From assembly GCA_023481175.1 (NCBI GenBank), contig JAMCWM010000008.1, forward strand, positions 62,001-126,000: 64,000 nt of DNA, written 5' to 3'. Below, in pieces: positions 35,707 through 44,815 of this stretch. The notes under the pieces were generated by a model. The model saw only the letters and a program-made list of their open reading frames with translations, did no database searches and was not told the DNA's origin. The number at the start of each line of letters is the position of its first letter. Position 1 is the stretch's first letter. This DNA comes from Nitrospirota bacterium (GTDB taxonomy: Bacteria; Nitrospirota; Leptospirillia; Leptospirillales; Leptospirillaceae). A program made the translations under genes and the position numbers.

Positions 35707-37403
35707 ATATCAATGCGTCGATTATCGACCAGCGTCTGACGGCCGTTTGCGAAGAAATTCGGGAGCGAGCCAGGGATGAGTTGGGATTGATCGATGAAGA
35801 GAAACTTCGCTCCCTCTCTTTCATCTATCTTTGCGTCAAAACCGTTCTTGACCTTGACACTGATTCCGGTTTCGATTGTCTGACCGAAGGAGGCGGGGAC
35901 TTTGGGGTGGATGCGATGCATCTGTCGGAGGAATACGACGGCGAATTCACTGTCACTCTCTTTCAGGGAAAGTATTCTCGGAACCTTGAGGGAGGGTCCA
36001 ATTTTCCGGAAAACGGGATCAATTCCCTGATCAACGCCATTCGTCATCTTTTTGATCCAGAAGCAGATCTCCAGAATATCAACGATCGTTTGAAGGCCCG
36101 GATCGAAGAGGCGCGAAGTCTGATCCGGGACGGATACATTCCCCAAATCCGTTCACTGCTCTGCAACAATGGTCTTTCGTGGAACCAGGCTGGCCAGGAG
36201 GCGATCGACCGGGCGGGCTTCGGAGATCAGGTCGTCTGGGAGCATGTCAATCATGACCGACTGGTGAGCATCATCCAGGCCAGCCGACCGGTCAGCGACA
36301 CGCTTCAACTCACCGGACAGGCGATCGTCGAGGATATGGATTTCAGCCGGGTTCTGGTCGGACGGATTGCGGTTCAGGAGTTGGCCAATCTGATCGAAAA
36401 ACACGGGGAGAGACTTCTGGAGAGAAATATCAGACGTTATCTCGGTCTTCAAGGAAATCGCGTCAATGAAGCCATTAAGAACACTTTGCAAGGAACCGAG
36501 AGCAGTAATTTCTATTTTTACAACAACGGGATCACACTGACATGCGACAAGTTTTCCTATAATGCCCTTCAAAGCGGTAATTTTCAGGTTCGCATCGACA
36601 ACCTGCAAATCATCAACGGTGGACAGACATGCATGACGATCTATCGGACGTTAAAGACTCCGACTTTATTCGCTCGCACATCCCGAGCCTACGTCCTGTT
36701 CAGACTCTACCAGTTGCCTAGCGACAATGAGGATCTCGTACGCCAGATCACCTATGCCACCAACAGCCAGAATCCGGTCGAACTTCGCGATCTCAAGGCG
36801 AACGACGAACGACAGAAACGACTAGAGACCGATATCGGGCAACTTGGGTATGTCTATCGAAGCAAACGCACCGATTCGGGCGGCAAAAACGATATTACCT
36901 CCGGGGTGGCCGCCGAAGCTCTCCTGGCCGTCTGGCGCCATGCCCCCCATCAGGCAAAATTCTTCACGCGAGAACATTTCGGAAAATTGTACGAAACAAT
37001 CTTTGCCCAGGATCTGAACGGCGCTCAGGTTATTTCGGCGGTACTCCTCTACCGTATTGCGGAAAATCGTCGCAGACGGCCCGGATCAGATGATCCTTTC
37101 TTCGTGCGCTACGGCTCCTGTTTTATTGCCATGCAGATGGGACGGCGTCTTTTGCGGGATCTGGGAGTATCTCTGTCTGGATTGAGTCATCAGAACTTCA
37201 AAGAGGCTGTCCGGCTAATCGAAGAGAATGGATCTGTCTACTATGTGGAATCAGTTCAGGACGTAAAAATTTCCCTCGAATCTCTGTATGGATGTGGAGA
37301 GGACGACATTCTCGATCACATTTCCTTTCAACAGCTTTCGGCAACATTCAGAAGAGGGGATCTGATTCACGCGCTTCTCGCGATGGATCTCTCGCGGGAT
37401 TAA
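35703..37403 (+). CDS. AIPR family protein (abortive phage resistance type)
   Basis: A 566-residue protein. The N-terminal third (about 40-95) has GGGDFGVDAM followed by VTLFQGKYS, the spaced D...QxK pattern of a PD-(D/E)XK-type nuclease fold. The C-terminal part carries the AIPR signatures NIRRYLGLQGNRVNEAIKNTL, FYFYNNGITLTCD and LQIINGGQTCMTIYRTL. AIPR proteins occur in abortive-infection and restriction-linked loci; their biochemical role is not settled. The GTG start has AAGGAG about 10 bases upstream and overlaps the methyltransferase fragment. The gene itself looks intact. The nuclease reading is inference. Confidence 0.8.
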   Translation: MNINASIIDQRLTAVCEEIRERARDELGLIDEEKLRSLSFIYLCVKTVLDLDTDSGFDCLTEGGGDFGVDAMHLSEEYDGEFTVTLFQGKYSRNLEGGSNFPENGINSLINAIRHLFDPEADLQNINDRLKARIEEARSLIRDGYIPQIRSLLCNNGLSWNQAGQEAIDRAGFGDQVVWEHVNHDRLVSIIQASRPVSDTLQLTGQAIVEDMDFSRVLVGRIAVQELANLIEKHGERLLERNIRRYLGLQGNRVNEAIKNTLQGTESSNFYFYNNGITLTCDKFSYNALQSGNFQVRIDNLQIINGGQTCMTIYRTLKTPTLFARTSRAYVLFRLYQLPSDNEDLVRQITYATNSQNPVELRDLKANDERQKRLETDIGQLGYVYRSKRTDSGGKNDITSGVAAEALLAVWRHAPHQAKFFTREHFGKLYETIFAQDLNGAQVISAVLLYRIAENRRRRPGSDDPFFVRYGSCFIAMQMGRRLLRDLGVSLSGLSHQNFKEAVRLIEENGSVYYVESVQDVKISLESLYGCGEDDILDHISFQQLSATFRRGDLIHALLAMDLSRD

Positions 37404-37925
37404 GAGCCCTCTTGGGATCGGTCATGCATGAGGCGTGATCCCCTTCTGCTGGACCCTCAAAGAGTAAGGATGAAGCTATCTGATGATTAATCTAGTTTCT
37501 TGCTTTCTGTCTCGACCCATACGATATTGATTCTCTGCGACGTGCCGAAAGGCGCGTGCCCGCGAAGCGGGCCACGAGGAGCGGGACTCTCCGAAGCCAA
37601 AGACTCCTGCGATCCCGAAAAGACACGACGCCCGAAACGGCTTCGCGCAACGACCGCGAAAGAGGAATTTCCGATCGCGAGGCCGGACCCCTCCCGCTCC
37701 CCGACAGCAAAAGCGCATCGGTGAAGGAGGGTTCGGATACATGCGCCCTGCATGGACACCCGGAAGGGCTTTTCCCCGAGAGAGTCCAAGGTACAGCCGC
37801 TCCCGGGAGGATTTCCCGTCTGTGTTCGTCCCGTCATCTTTTCTTGAGATTCCGTTTTTTCCCCTCTCTCATAATGGGACCCGCCAAAAGTCCAGGCGTC
37901 GATGCTCTGATTCAGGAGGGTGCCC
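37404..37925. other. Non-coding stretch with hairpins before the c-di-GMP gene
   Basis: No convincing gene in this 520-base region. It contains short hairpins: GCC-GAAA-GGC near 37545-37555 and GCCCGC-GAA-GCGGGC near 37558-37572, and repeated short purine-rich words. The promoter of the downstream signalling gene should lie here; a CATAAT box is seen near 37870 without a clear -35. A small RNA is possible but unsupported. Confidence 0.4.
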
Positions 37926-40511
37926 ATGCCCGACCAGCCGCGGGTTTCCGAAATCGTCTCTCTTCCTTCGTTCCTTCCCGTCTCCTCCCGCCTCAAGCTT
38001 CCGGTCCGTCTGGCCCGGGAACTTGTCGTCACAACGGCCTGGGTTTCCGAAAACACCCCCGCGGAAAAGGTCTACCGGATGTTCGGCCAGGATCCCCGTC
38101 TTCCGGGGCTGGCCATCCTCCGGGATCAGAGTCCCGTTGGTCTTGCGAGCCGCACCACCCTGGTCGAACGCTTCTCCTACCGATTTTCCCACGAACTCTT
38201 CGGCAGCAAGCCCATTTCGGCGTTCATGGATTCCCGTCCCGTCATCATCGAGGGAACGAGCGACATCGATGCCATCGGCCGAAAGCTCCAGGGAGACTGG
38301 CTTCCGGAAATGATGGATGACGGATTCCTGGTCGTGGAGGGGGAGCGGTACGTCGGTATCGGGACCTGGCAGCTCCTGATGCGGGCCCTTTCCGAACGGC
38401 GCGAGGAGCTTTTTTCCTTCATGGCCCACCACGATCCCCTGACCGGACTTCCAAACCGCATCCGCTTCCTGGAGGTCCTTGAGGAATCCCTTTCCGCGGG
38501 ACGTTCCGGCGCCCTCTTCTACCTGGACCTGAACCGGTTCAAGGAGGTGAACGACCGCCATGGCCACCAGGAGGGGGACCGCCTCCTGAACCTCTTTTCC
38601 GACAGGCTCCAGGCCTCCTCGCCTCCCGACGGCCTCGTGGCCCGACTCGGGGGGGACGAATTCGGTGTCCTGATCCCGGGGCTTTGCGAGGTCCGGGAGG
38701 CCAGTCTCTGGATTTCCCAGCTCCGGAAGAATCTGGAAGAGCCCTGTCTCGTGGCGGGGTCGCCCTACCGGCTCTCGGCCTCCGTCGGCTATTGTCTCTT
38801 TCCCTTGCCTGGCATGGGGTTGAACGATGTTCTCATGGAGGCCGACAGCCGGATGTACCGGAGCAAGCGGGAGCGGGACGGCCTGGAGTCGGGAGAATGC
38901 CTGCCCGCAGAGCCGTCCGGAGGTCGCGTAAAAACAGGCGCTCCGGCCCTGGCGGTCTTTGACGATACGGGGTCCTGCATCCTCCGGAACGATGCCTGGC
39001 GCCGTCTTGAATCCTCGGGAGGGAGCAGGACTGCCGCCGGGAGGCTTCTCTCCCGTCCGGCCGGCGACAGCCTCGTCCTGACGGTTCCTCCGGAGTCTCC
39101 GGAGGGCCGTCCGCGTTCGTTCCGGATCTGCGCGGTCCCGGAAGAGCGGGCCCCGGCCAGGGAGCCGGTCTCCCCCTCCCGGGATCCGCTGACCGGGATT
39201 CTCGACCGGACCTCCCTCTATCTGGCCGTCTCCCGGCTCATCGTGGAGAGAGGAAGCGAGGAGGCCGGGGGTCTTCTCATGATCGTCCTCGATCTCGACC
39301 GCTTCCAGAGGACGAACGACATCTATGGCCATACCCACGGAGACCGCCTCCTGGCTTCGGTTGCGGCGAGGCTCAAAGGGGCCGTCCGGGAGGGGGACAT
39401 CGTGGCCCGTCTGGGCGGGGACGAATTTGCCGTCGTTTGTCCCGGCCTCCCCGGCCGTGAGGTGGCCGAAGGGGTGGCCGAACAGATCCTTCAGGCCCTG
39501 GCCATGCCCTACCAGGTCGAGGGGCAGGAGTATTTTCTGACGGCAAGCATGGGCGCCACCCTCATGCCCGAGGACGGGGAGAGTTTCGAGACCCTTGTCA
39601 GCAATGCCGACCTTGCCCTGTCGCAGGCCAAGGATGGCGGACGATTCCAGGTGCGCTTCTTCGAGCCGTCCGTCCGGAAGAGGCAGAACGACCGCCATGC
39701 CATGGAACAGCGTCTTTACCGGGCTCTCGAGAATCAGGAATTCCAGGTCTTCTACCAGCCGGTCATCGACATGGAAACAGGGGGGAGCACGGGGGCCGAG
39801 GCCCTGATCCGGTGGTCCGGCGCCGATGGCATGCCGGTCCCCCCCGACCAGTTCATCCCGATCGCGGAAGAGAACGGGCTGATCGTTCCGATCGGGGAAT
39901 GGGTCTTGGAAAGGGTTCTCTCGGACATGGGACGGTTTTGCCTGGAAGGCGGGGAGGAGCTTCGGGTGGCGATCAATCTCTCGGCCCGCCAGCTTGGCCT
40001 GCCGGAGGGCTTCGAACGGCTTCTGGCGATCGTGGAGAAGGCGGGCGGAAGGGCCCGGAACCTGACCTTCGAACTGACAGAAACCGCCATCATGCTGAAC
40101 CCCGTCGACGCCCTCGATATCATGACCGCCCTGCGGGAAAGAGGGGTCCGGATTGCCGTTGATGATTTCGGAACCGGATATTCCTCTCTGGCTCAGCTCC
40201 GCCGATTTCCGGTCGATCTTCTCAAGATCGACCGCGCCTTTGTCCGGAATATCCACCAGGACAGCGACGCTTCTGAAATCGTCCGCCTGATCGTTCTCCT
40301 GTCCAAGGCCCTGGAGATCGAAACATGTGCCGAAGGGGTGGAAACGGAAGAGGAGAGGGGCTTTCTCCAGAGACTTGGCGTCACGAGCTTCCAGGGATTT
40401 CTCGCAAGTCCCGCTCTTCCCTTCGATTCATTTCTCTCCTGGAGAAGCGGGACGTCCGGGCATCCGACCTTCTCCCGCTTTTCCCGTCCGGCCGTTCCCG
40501 GCAAGAAGTGA
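37926..40511 (+). CDS. CBS-GGDEF-GGDEF-EAL cyclic-di-GMP signalling protein
   Basis: An 861-residue cytoplasmic protein. In order: a CBS-pair-like segment (about 35-165), a first GGDEF domain (LGGDEFG about 241-247), a linker, a second GGDEF domain (LGGDEFA about 495-501), and an EAL domain (GAEALIRW about 625, then FELTETAIM, DDFGTGYSSL, CAEGVET, FQGF). The second GGDEF has an inhibitory-site RxxD (REGD) five residues upstream; the first lacks it. All catalytic signatures are kept, so both synthesis and hydrolysis of c-di-GMP are possible. I use the ATG at 37926 (AGGAGG 6 bases upstream); the GTG at 37920 abuts that site. The 3' end overlaps the convergent ATPase by 84 bases. Confidence 0.9.
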   Translation: MPDQPRVSEIVSLPSFLPVSSRLKLPVRLARELVVTTAWVSENTPAEKVYRMFGQDPRLPGLAILRDQSPVGLASRTTLVERFSYRFSHELFGSKPISAFMDSRPVIIEGTSDIDAIGRKLQGDWLPEMMDDGFLVVEGERYVGIGTWQLLMRALSERREELFSFMAHHDPLTGLPNRIRFLEVLEESLSAGRSGALFYLDLNRFKEVNDRHGHQEGDRLLNLFSDRLQASSPPDGLVARLGGDEFGVLIPGLCEVREASLWISQLRKNLEEPCLVAGSPYRLSASVGYCLFPLPGMGLNDVLMEADSRMYRSKRERDGLESGECLPAEPSGGRVKTGAPALAVFDDTGSCILRNDAWRRLESSGGSRTAAGRLLSRPAGDSLVLTVPPESPEGRPRSFRICAVPEERAPAREPVSPSRDPLTGILDRTSLYLAVSRLIVERGSEEAGGLLMIVLDLDRFQRTNDIYGHTHGDRLLASVAARLKGAVREGDIVARLGGDEFAVVCPGLPGREVAEGVAEQILQALAMPYQVEGQEYFLTASMGATLMPEDGESFETLVSNADLALSQAKDGGRFQVRFFEPSVRKRQNDRHAMEQRLYRALENQEFQVFYQPVIDMETGGSTGAEALIRWSGADGMPVPPDQFIPIAEENGLIVPIGEWVLERVLSDMGRFCLEGGEELRVAINLSARQLGLPEGFERLLAIVEKAGGRARNLTFELTETAIMLNPVDALDIMTALRERGVRIAVDDFGTGYSSLAQLRRFPVDLLKIDRAFVRNIHQDSDASEIVRLIVLLSKALEIETCAEGVETEEERGFLQRLGVTSFQGFLASPALPFDSFLSWRSGTSGHPTFSRFSRPAVPGKK

Positions 40512-42809
40512 CTTTAATAGCTCAACACAAAGAGTTGCGGTTCCGACGACTCCCAGAACGGTGAGGAGGACCGGAAGCGGGAGGGGAGCCAGGAGAAGCG
40601 GGGTTCCCGAAAGAAGAGCGGCCGCCAGAATGTCGGCTCCGAGAATCAGGAGAAGGGAGCGGGAGGGAGGGGCGGAGGCGAGGGATCCGGGGTGCCGGAC
40701 GACCAGGACATTCCCGATGCCGGTCAGGACGAGAGTCAGGAAGGAGAGGGTCTGGCATTGCTCCCCGGAAAGATGGAGAACGGTCTGCCCCGCCCGGAAG
40801 AGAGAAAAGGTCAGGAAGAGCCAGAGGGCCGCAAATAGCCCTCCCCGTACCATCGTCCGGGGGACATCGATGGTGTCGGGATGATTCGATATCCCCACCC
40901 GGTCGCTCGCCAGGGCCATGGTGACGAAGTCGTTCGTGAAGATGAGAAGAAGAATCTGTCGGGATCCGATGACGGCCGTATGGAGAAACAGGAGGCCGCC
41001 CGTCAGGAAAAAAGCGATTTCGATGGTTTTCACGATCTTGTTGAGAATATAGCTCTGGAGTCTCCGGGTGACTCTCCTGCCTTCGAGAACGACCTCGACG
41101 AGACCCGAGAGTCCGGGCGAGAGAAGAACCAGCCCGGCCGAGGCCCGGGCGATATCGGTGGACCGGGCCACCGCAATCCCGACCTCCGCCTGGCGGAGGG
41201 CCGGAGCATCGTTGACCCCGTCTCCGGTCATTCCCACGATGCGTCCTTTTTCCTGAAGTTTCCGGACAAGAAAGAGCTTGTCTTCCGGAAGGATCCCCGC
41301 AAAAAGATCGCAATCGTCCTGAAAGTTTTCCGCCTTTTCCATGCAGGGCGACCCCGAAAGGCCCAGGGCCCGGGCAACGGGAATGGCCGCCTCCGTGGTG
41401 TCTCCTGTCGCCAGACGGATCCTTACCCCCAGCTCCCGGAGGCGGTCCAGGGTCTCTCGGCTGTCTCTTCTCAGGGGATCGGAAAAGGACAGGACCCCCA
41501 GAAGAGAAAGGGGACCCTGTTCGGAACCGGATAGGACGGCCACCGGACGCTGTCCTCCGGCTTCGGACGGCGGAAGGGTTTCGGTGAGAAGGCCCATGGA
41601 GGCGAGCAGGGGGGGAGAGCCCTTGACCACCCGGATTCCCGTGGCTCCCCCCTGAAGGATCGCTTCCGTTCGCTTCGTGGACGGGTCGAAGGGTGTGAAG
41701 GAGATCCGGGCGAGGCCGCCTCCGGGGAGAAGGCCCTGCCCGGAACCCTCCCGCAGAATGGCAAGATCCAGCGGATCGAGGGTTGCGGCATCCGAGGCCG
41801 CCATGGCCGCCTCCAGGAGATCTTCCCGGGAATGGCCGGGAGCCGGCCGGACCTCCTGGACTGCCAGGCGATTTTCGGTCAGGGTGCCTGTCTTGTCGCA
41901 GACCAGTTCCTCCATGGCGGCCGCATCCGAAATGGCGGAAAGGCGGGTGACGAGAACGTCCCGCTTGCCCAGAGTTGCGGCGGAGAGCGCATTGGCCAGG
42001 GTGAACATGGGGGGAAGGGCGATCGGAATGGCCGAAATCAGGAGGACGAGAACGAAGGCGGTGATCGCGGACAGCGACAGGCCATTCCGGAGGGAAAGGG
42101 GGATGAGGACGACCGCCAGAAGAAGGTCCATCAGAAGGAGTGCCCGGACGATCTGGAGAACCGTCGTTTCGGCGTGGCTCCGTGTCTTGGCGTCGTGGAC
42201 GAGCTGGACGGTCCGGCCATAGGCGCAGTCCTTTCCCGTCCGCGTCACGAAGCCCGTTCCTTCCCCCCGGCGGACGACCGTTCCGGCAAAGAGGGGATCT
42301 CCCGGACCCTTCGGGACGGGCAGGGATTCGCCGGTCAGGGAGGACTGGTCGAGCAGGGGGGTTCCTGAGCCGAGGAGGAGGTCGGCCGGAACAAAGTCCC
42401 CCTGACGGACATGGACGAGATCCCCCGGAACGATCTCCCGGGCGGGGACGGTCTTCCAGAGACCGTCCCGGCTTACGCGGGCCGTCACCTCCATCTTGTC
42501 CCGGAGAAGGCGGAGGGCGGCCTTTCCCCTTTTTTCCTTCAGAAAGGCCAGAAGGCCGTTCAAGAGGAGAAGGAGGAAGATGATGAGGGCTTCGAGGGGT
42601 CGTCCGGTCGCAAGCTCGAGGAGAAGGGCCGTTCCAAGCATCCAGGGGACGGGACCCCAGAATTTTTTGGCCAGAAGGCGTCCGGGAGAGGGTTCCGGAA
42701 GGGGGACCGAATTGGGTCCCGCCTGTTCGAGCCTTTTCCGGGCATCGGCCTCGGACAGGCCTCCGGCGATCTCTGCCGGAGGGCCGTCGGGCGGGGGAGG
42801 AAGGTCCAT
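40428..42809 (-). CDS. P-type H+-ATPase, plasma-membrane type
   Basis: A 793-residue P-type ATPase. It has an N-terminal cation-ATPase segment (GLSEADARKRLEQAGPNSV), TGES in the actuator domain, PIALPP in helix 4, the phosphorylation site CDKTGTLT (about 301-308), and GDGVNDAPAL (about 527-536). No heavy-metal-binding N-terminal CxxC is present, and the overall pattern matches type IIIA proton pumps. Expected role is proton export at the expense of ATP, useful for pH homeostasis, especially in acid. It lies 10 bases after the XRE-cupin gene, so they form an operon. A magnesium or other cation substrate cannot be excluded. Confidence 0.8.
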   Translation of the reverse strand: MDLPPPPDGPPAEIAGGLSEADARKRLEQAGPNSVPLPEPSPGRLLAKKFWGPVPWMLGTALLLELATGRPLEALIIFLLLLLNGLLAFLKEKRGKAALRLLRDKMEVTARVSRDGLWKTVPAREIVPGDLVHVRQGDFVPADLLLGSGTPLLDQSSLTGESLPVPKGPGDPLFAGTVVRRGEGTGFVTRTGKDCAYGRTVQLVHDAKTRSHAETTVLQIVRALLLMDLLLAVVLIPLSLRNGLSLSAITAFVLVLLISAIPIALPPMFTLANALSAATLGKRDVLVTRLSAISDAAAMEELVCDKTGTLTENRLAVQEVRPAPGHSREDLLEAAMAASDAATLDPLDLAILREGSGQGLLPGGGLARISFTPFDPSTKRTEAILQGGATGIRVVKGSPPLLASMGLLTETLPPSEAGGQRPVAVLSGSEQGPLSLLGVLSFSDPLRRDSRETLDRLRELGVRIRLATGDTTEAAIPVARALGLSGSPCMEKAENFQDDCDLFAGILPEDKLFLVRKLQEKGRIVGMTGDGVNDAPALRQAEVGIAVARSTDIARASAGLVLLSPGLSGLVEVVLEGRRVTRRLQSYILNKIVKTIEIAFFLTGGLLFLHTAVIGSRQILLLIFTNDFVTMALASDRVGISNHPDTIDVPRTMVRGGLFAALWLFLTFSLFRAGQTVLHLSGEQCQTLSFLTLVLTGIGNVLVVRHPGSLASAPPSRSLLLILGADILAAALLSGTPLLLAPLPLPVLLTVLGVVGTATLCVELLKSLLAGNGRTGKAGEGRMPGRPASPGEK

Positions 42810-42819
42810 GGTCCCCCGC

Positions 42820-43362
42820 CTAGAGGGAGACGACGATAAGGATCGTGGCGGGGGTCACGTCCGCATTTTTCCAGTTGTGCGGCTGGTGGGGGTCGAAGTA
42901 GACCGCATCCATGGGGCCGAGGTCGTACTTTTTTCCCGCCTGTTCGAAGACGACGGTCCCGGACACGACGATGCCGAACTCTTCTCCCTTGACCCCGACG
43001 TAGGGCTGCTCTCCCACCTCCCCCCCGGGATCGAGGGTGATGAGGATCGGCTGCATTTTTTTTCCGGAGAGCCCGCGGGCTAAAGGTTCGACGGTGGCAT
43101 GGGAGGTGGTGCTGTAGACCCGTCGTCGGTTCCTGGCCGGCATGAGGAGGGGGTCGCCGTTTTCGGGCTCGTCGAAAAGAGAGGTGACGGGAAGGGACAG
43201 GGCGGCACAGACCTTCTCGAGCGTCGCGATCGAAGGGGAGACAAGTCCCGCCTCGATCTGGGAGAGGGCGCTGGCAGAGATCCCCGCATTTTTTGCCAGC
43301 ATGCGCAGGGAAAGATTCCGTTCGAGTCTCAGTTGGCGAAGACGTTCGCTGACCTGCTTCAT
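42820..43362 (-). CDS. XRE-family regulator with C-terminal cupin domain
   Basis: A 180-residue regulator. The N-terminal helix-turn-helix (about 6-60, RNLSLRMLAKNAGISASALSQIEAG) is of XRE type. The C-terminal half (about 105-180) is a cupin barrel with GEEFGIVVSGTVVF and FDPHQPHNWKN, in which the two cupin motifs and a histidine pair (HQPH) are visible; it may sense a small ligand. Directly upstream of the P-type ATPase, so it likely controls that pump and itself. Confidence 0.88.
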   Translation of the reverse strand: MKQVSERLRQLRLERNLSLRMLAKNAGISASALSQIEAGLVSPSIATLEKVCAALSLPVTSLFDEPENGDPLLMPARNRRRVYSTTSHATVEPLARGLSGKKMQPILITLDPGGEVGEQPYVGVKGEEFGIVVSGTVVFEQAGKKYDLGPMDAVYFDPHQPHNWKNADVTPATILIVVSL

Positions 43363-43448
43363 GGGGGTAGTGTAAGAAAAAGAGAGCTCCGGTTCAAGGA
43401 AATTTCACGAAAGAGAGGGAATAATCTCCCGTCGGCGGACCGGGAGGA

Positions 43449-43477
43449 TTGACAAAAGTTTATATTAAAACTAAAAT
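43449..43477 (+). promoter_or_regulatory. Promoter of the CDGSH gene with inverted repeat in the spacer
   Basis: TTGACA (43449-43454), 17 bases, TAAAAT (43472-43477). The spacer holds AGTTT-ATATTA-AAACT (43457-43472), an inverted repeat that could bind the XRE-cupin regulator encoded divergently next door. Confidence 0.55.
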
Positions 43478-43622
43478 ACTTTCCTGCGACCCGGCCGGGA
43501 AAGACTGTCATTGATCCGAATCCGGAGCGATGCGGGGCTGGGATGCTCCTGTTCTTCGTCTTCCGGTCCGCGGGTGTCGGGCGGACTTCTGTTCACCCAT
43601 CTTTTCTTTCAAGGAGGATTCC

Positions 43623-43808
43623 ATGGACGTCTCCGTCAAGTGCATGAAGAACGGTCCCCTGGAGATCAACGGGGAGATCACGATCACCGACGACCACGGC
43701 AATGTGATCAAGGACGGACAGAGGGTCCATCACCTCTGCCGGTGCGGTCATTCTGCGAAAAAGCCCTTCTGCGACGGATCCCATACCCGGGTCCACTTCA
43801 CCACCTGA
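43623..43808 (+). CDS. CDGSH iron-sulfur domain protein
   Basis: A 61-residue protein with the CDGSH motif CRCGHSAKKPFCDGSH (three Cys and one His) that binds a 2Fe-2S cluster in this family. Likely a small cytoplasmic electron-transfer or redox-sensing protein. AGGAGGA is 4-5 bases before the ATG at 43623. It stands alone between the divergent regulator gene and glyQ, with its own promoter. Confidence 0.9.
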   Translation: MDVSVKCMKNGPLEINGEITITDDHGNVIKDGQRVHHLCRCGHSAKKPFCDGSHTRVHFTT

Positions 43809-43945
43809 TTCCGGCCCCTTCCCGCTTTTTCTCTTGGGCCCTCCGAGCCGCCCGCCGGCTTGGGGGCCCTTCTTGAGTCTTTCTCCATCCTCGGCTAATA
43901 TCGATGCAGACCTCTTGGACCCACTTTTCCAGTCAGGACTTCCGG

Positions 43946-44815
43946 ATGACGACCTTTCAGGATATGATCATGACCCTCAAGGCCTTCTGGGCCGGAGAGG
44001 GATGTCTTCTTCTCGAACCGTACGACATGGAGATGGGAGCCGGGACCTTCCACCCGGCCACCTTTTTCGGAGCTCTGGGACGGGAAGAGACACGCGTGGC
44101 CTATGTCCAGCCCTGCCGTCGTCCCACCGACGGACGCTTCGGGGAGAACCCCAACCGGCTGCAGCACTATTACCAGTTCCAGGTCCTGCTCAAGCCTTCC
44201 CCGGTCCGGTCGCAGTCGCTCTATCTCAAGAGCCTGGAGGCTCTGGGACTCGATCTTTCCTCCCACGACATCCGGTTTGTCCACGACGACTGGGAGTCGC
44301 CCACGCTGGGAGCCTGGGGACTGGGATGGGAGGTCTGGCTCGACGGGATGGAGGTGACCCAGTTCACCTATTTCCAGGAGGTGGCGGGGCTTCCCCTCGA
44401 TCCGGTCAGCGTGGAGATCACCTACGGCCTCGAGCGGCTCGCCATGTATCTTCAGGGAATCTCGAACGTCTATGACCTGCGCTATAACGACCGTGTGACC
44501 TATGGCCGCATTTTCCAGGAGAACGAACGCCAGCAGTCGGTCTTCAACTTCGAGAAGTCGGACCGTGTCGCGATCCGGGAGCAGTTCGACTTCTGGGAGA
44601 AGGAGTCCCTCGCGCTCCTCGAAGACGGCCTCTACCGGCCCGCCTATGAAAGGGTTCTCAAGATGTCCCACTCCTTCAACCTTCTCGATGCCCGCGGGGC
44701 GGTGGGGACGGAAGAGCGCCAGCGTCTGATCGGCCGGGTCCGGGGGTGCGCCAGGAAGGTCGCGGCCCTCTATGTGGGGGCGGAAGACCTGGCCCCGGCC
44801 GGGAGCCGTCCATGA
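43946..44815 (+). CDS. glyQ: Glycyl-tRNA synthetase alpha subunit
   Basis: The catalytic subunit of the alpha2-beta2 GlyRS. Typical blocks are [44 protein letters not shown] and [21 protein letters not shown] start at the ATG at 43946 (MTTFQDMI) where family similarity begins and AGGA lies upstream, giving 289 residues; an in-frame ATG at 43904 would add 14 residues with no ribosome site. The stop overlaps glyS (ATGA). No T-box is seen upstream. Confidence 0.95.
   Translation: MTTFQDMIMTLKAFWAGEGCLLLEPYDMEMGAGTFHPATFFGALGREETRVAYVQPCRRPTDGRFGENPNRLQHYYQFQVLLKPSPVRSQSLYLKSLEALGLDLSSHDIRFVHDDWESPTLGAWGLGWEVWLDGMEVTQFTYFQEVAGLPLDPVSVEITYGLERLAMYLQGISNVYDLRYNDRVTYGRIFQENERQQSVFNFEKSDRVAIREQFDFWEKESLALLEDGLYRPAYERVLKMSHSFNLLDARGAVGTEERQRLIGRVRGCARKVAALYVGAEDLAPAGSRP

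Noticed and set aside
37487-38056. 189-residue minus-strand frame before the c-di-GMP gene
   Set aside because: Composition typical of antisense to GC-rich coding DNA; it overlaps the start of a well-supported gene.
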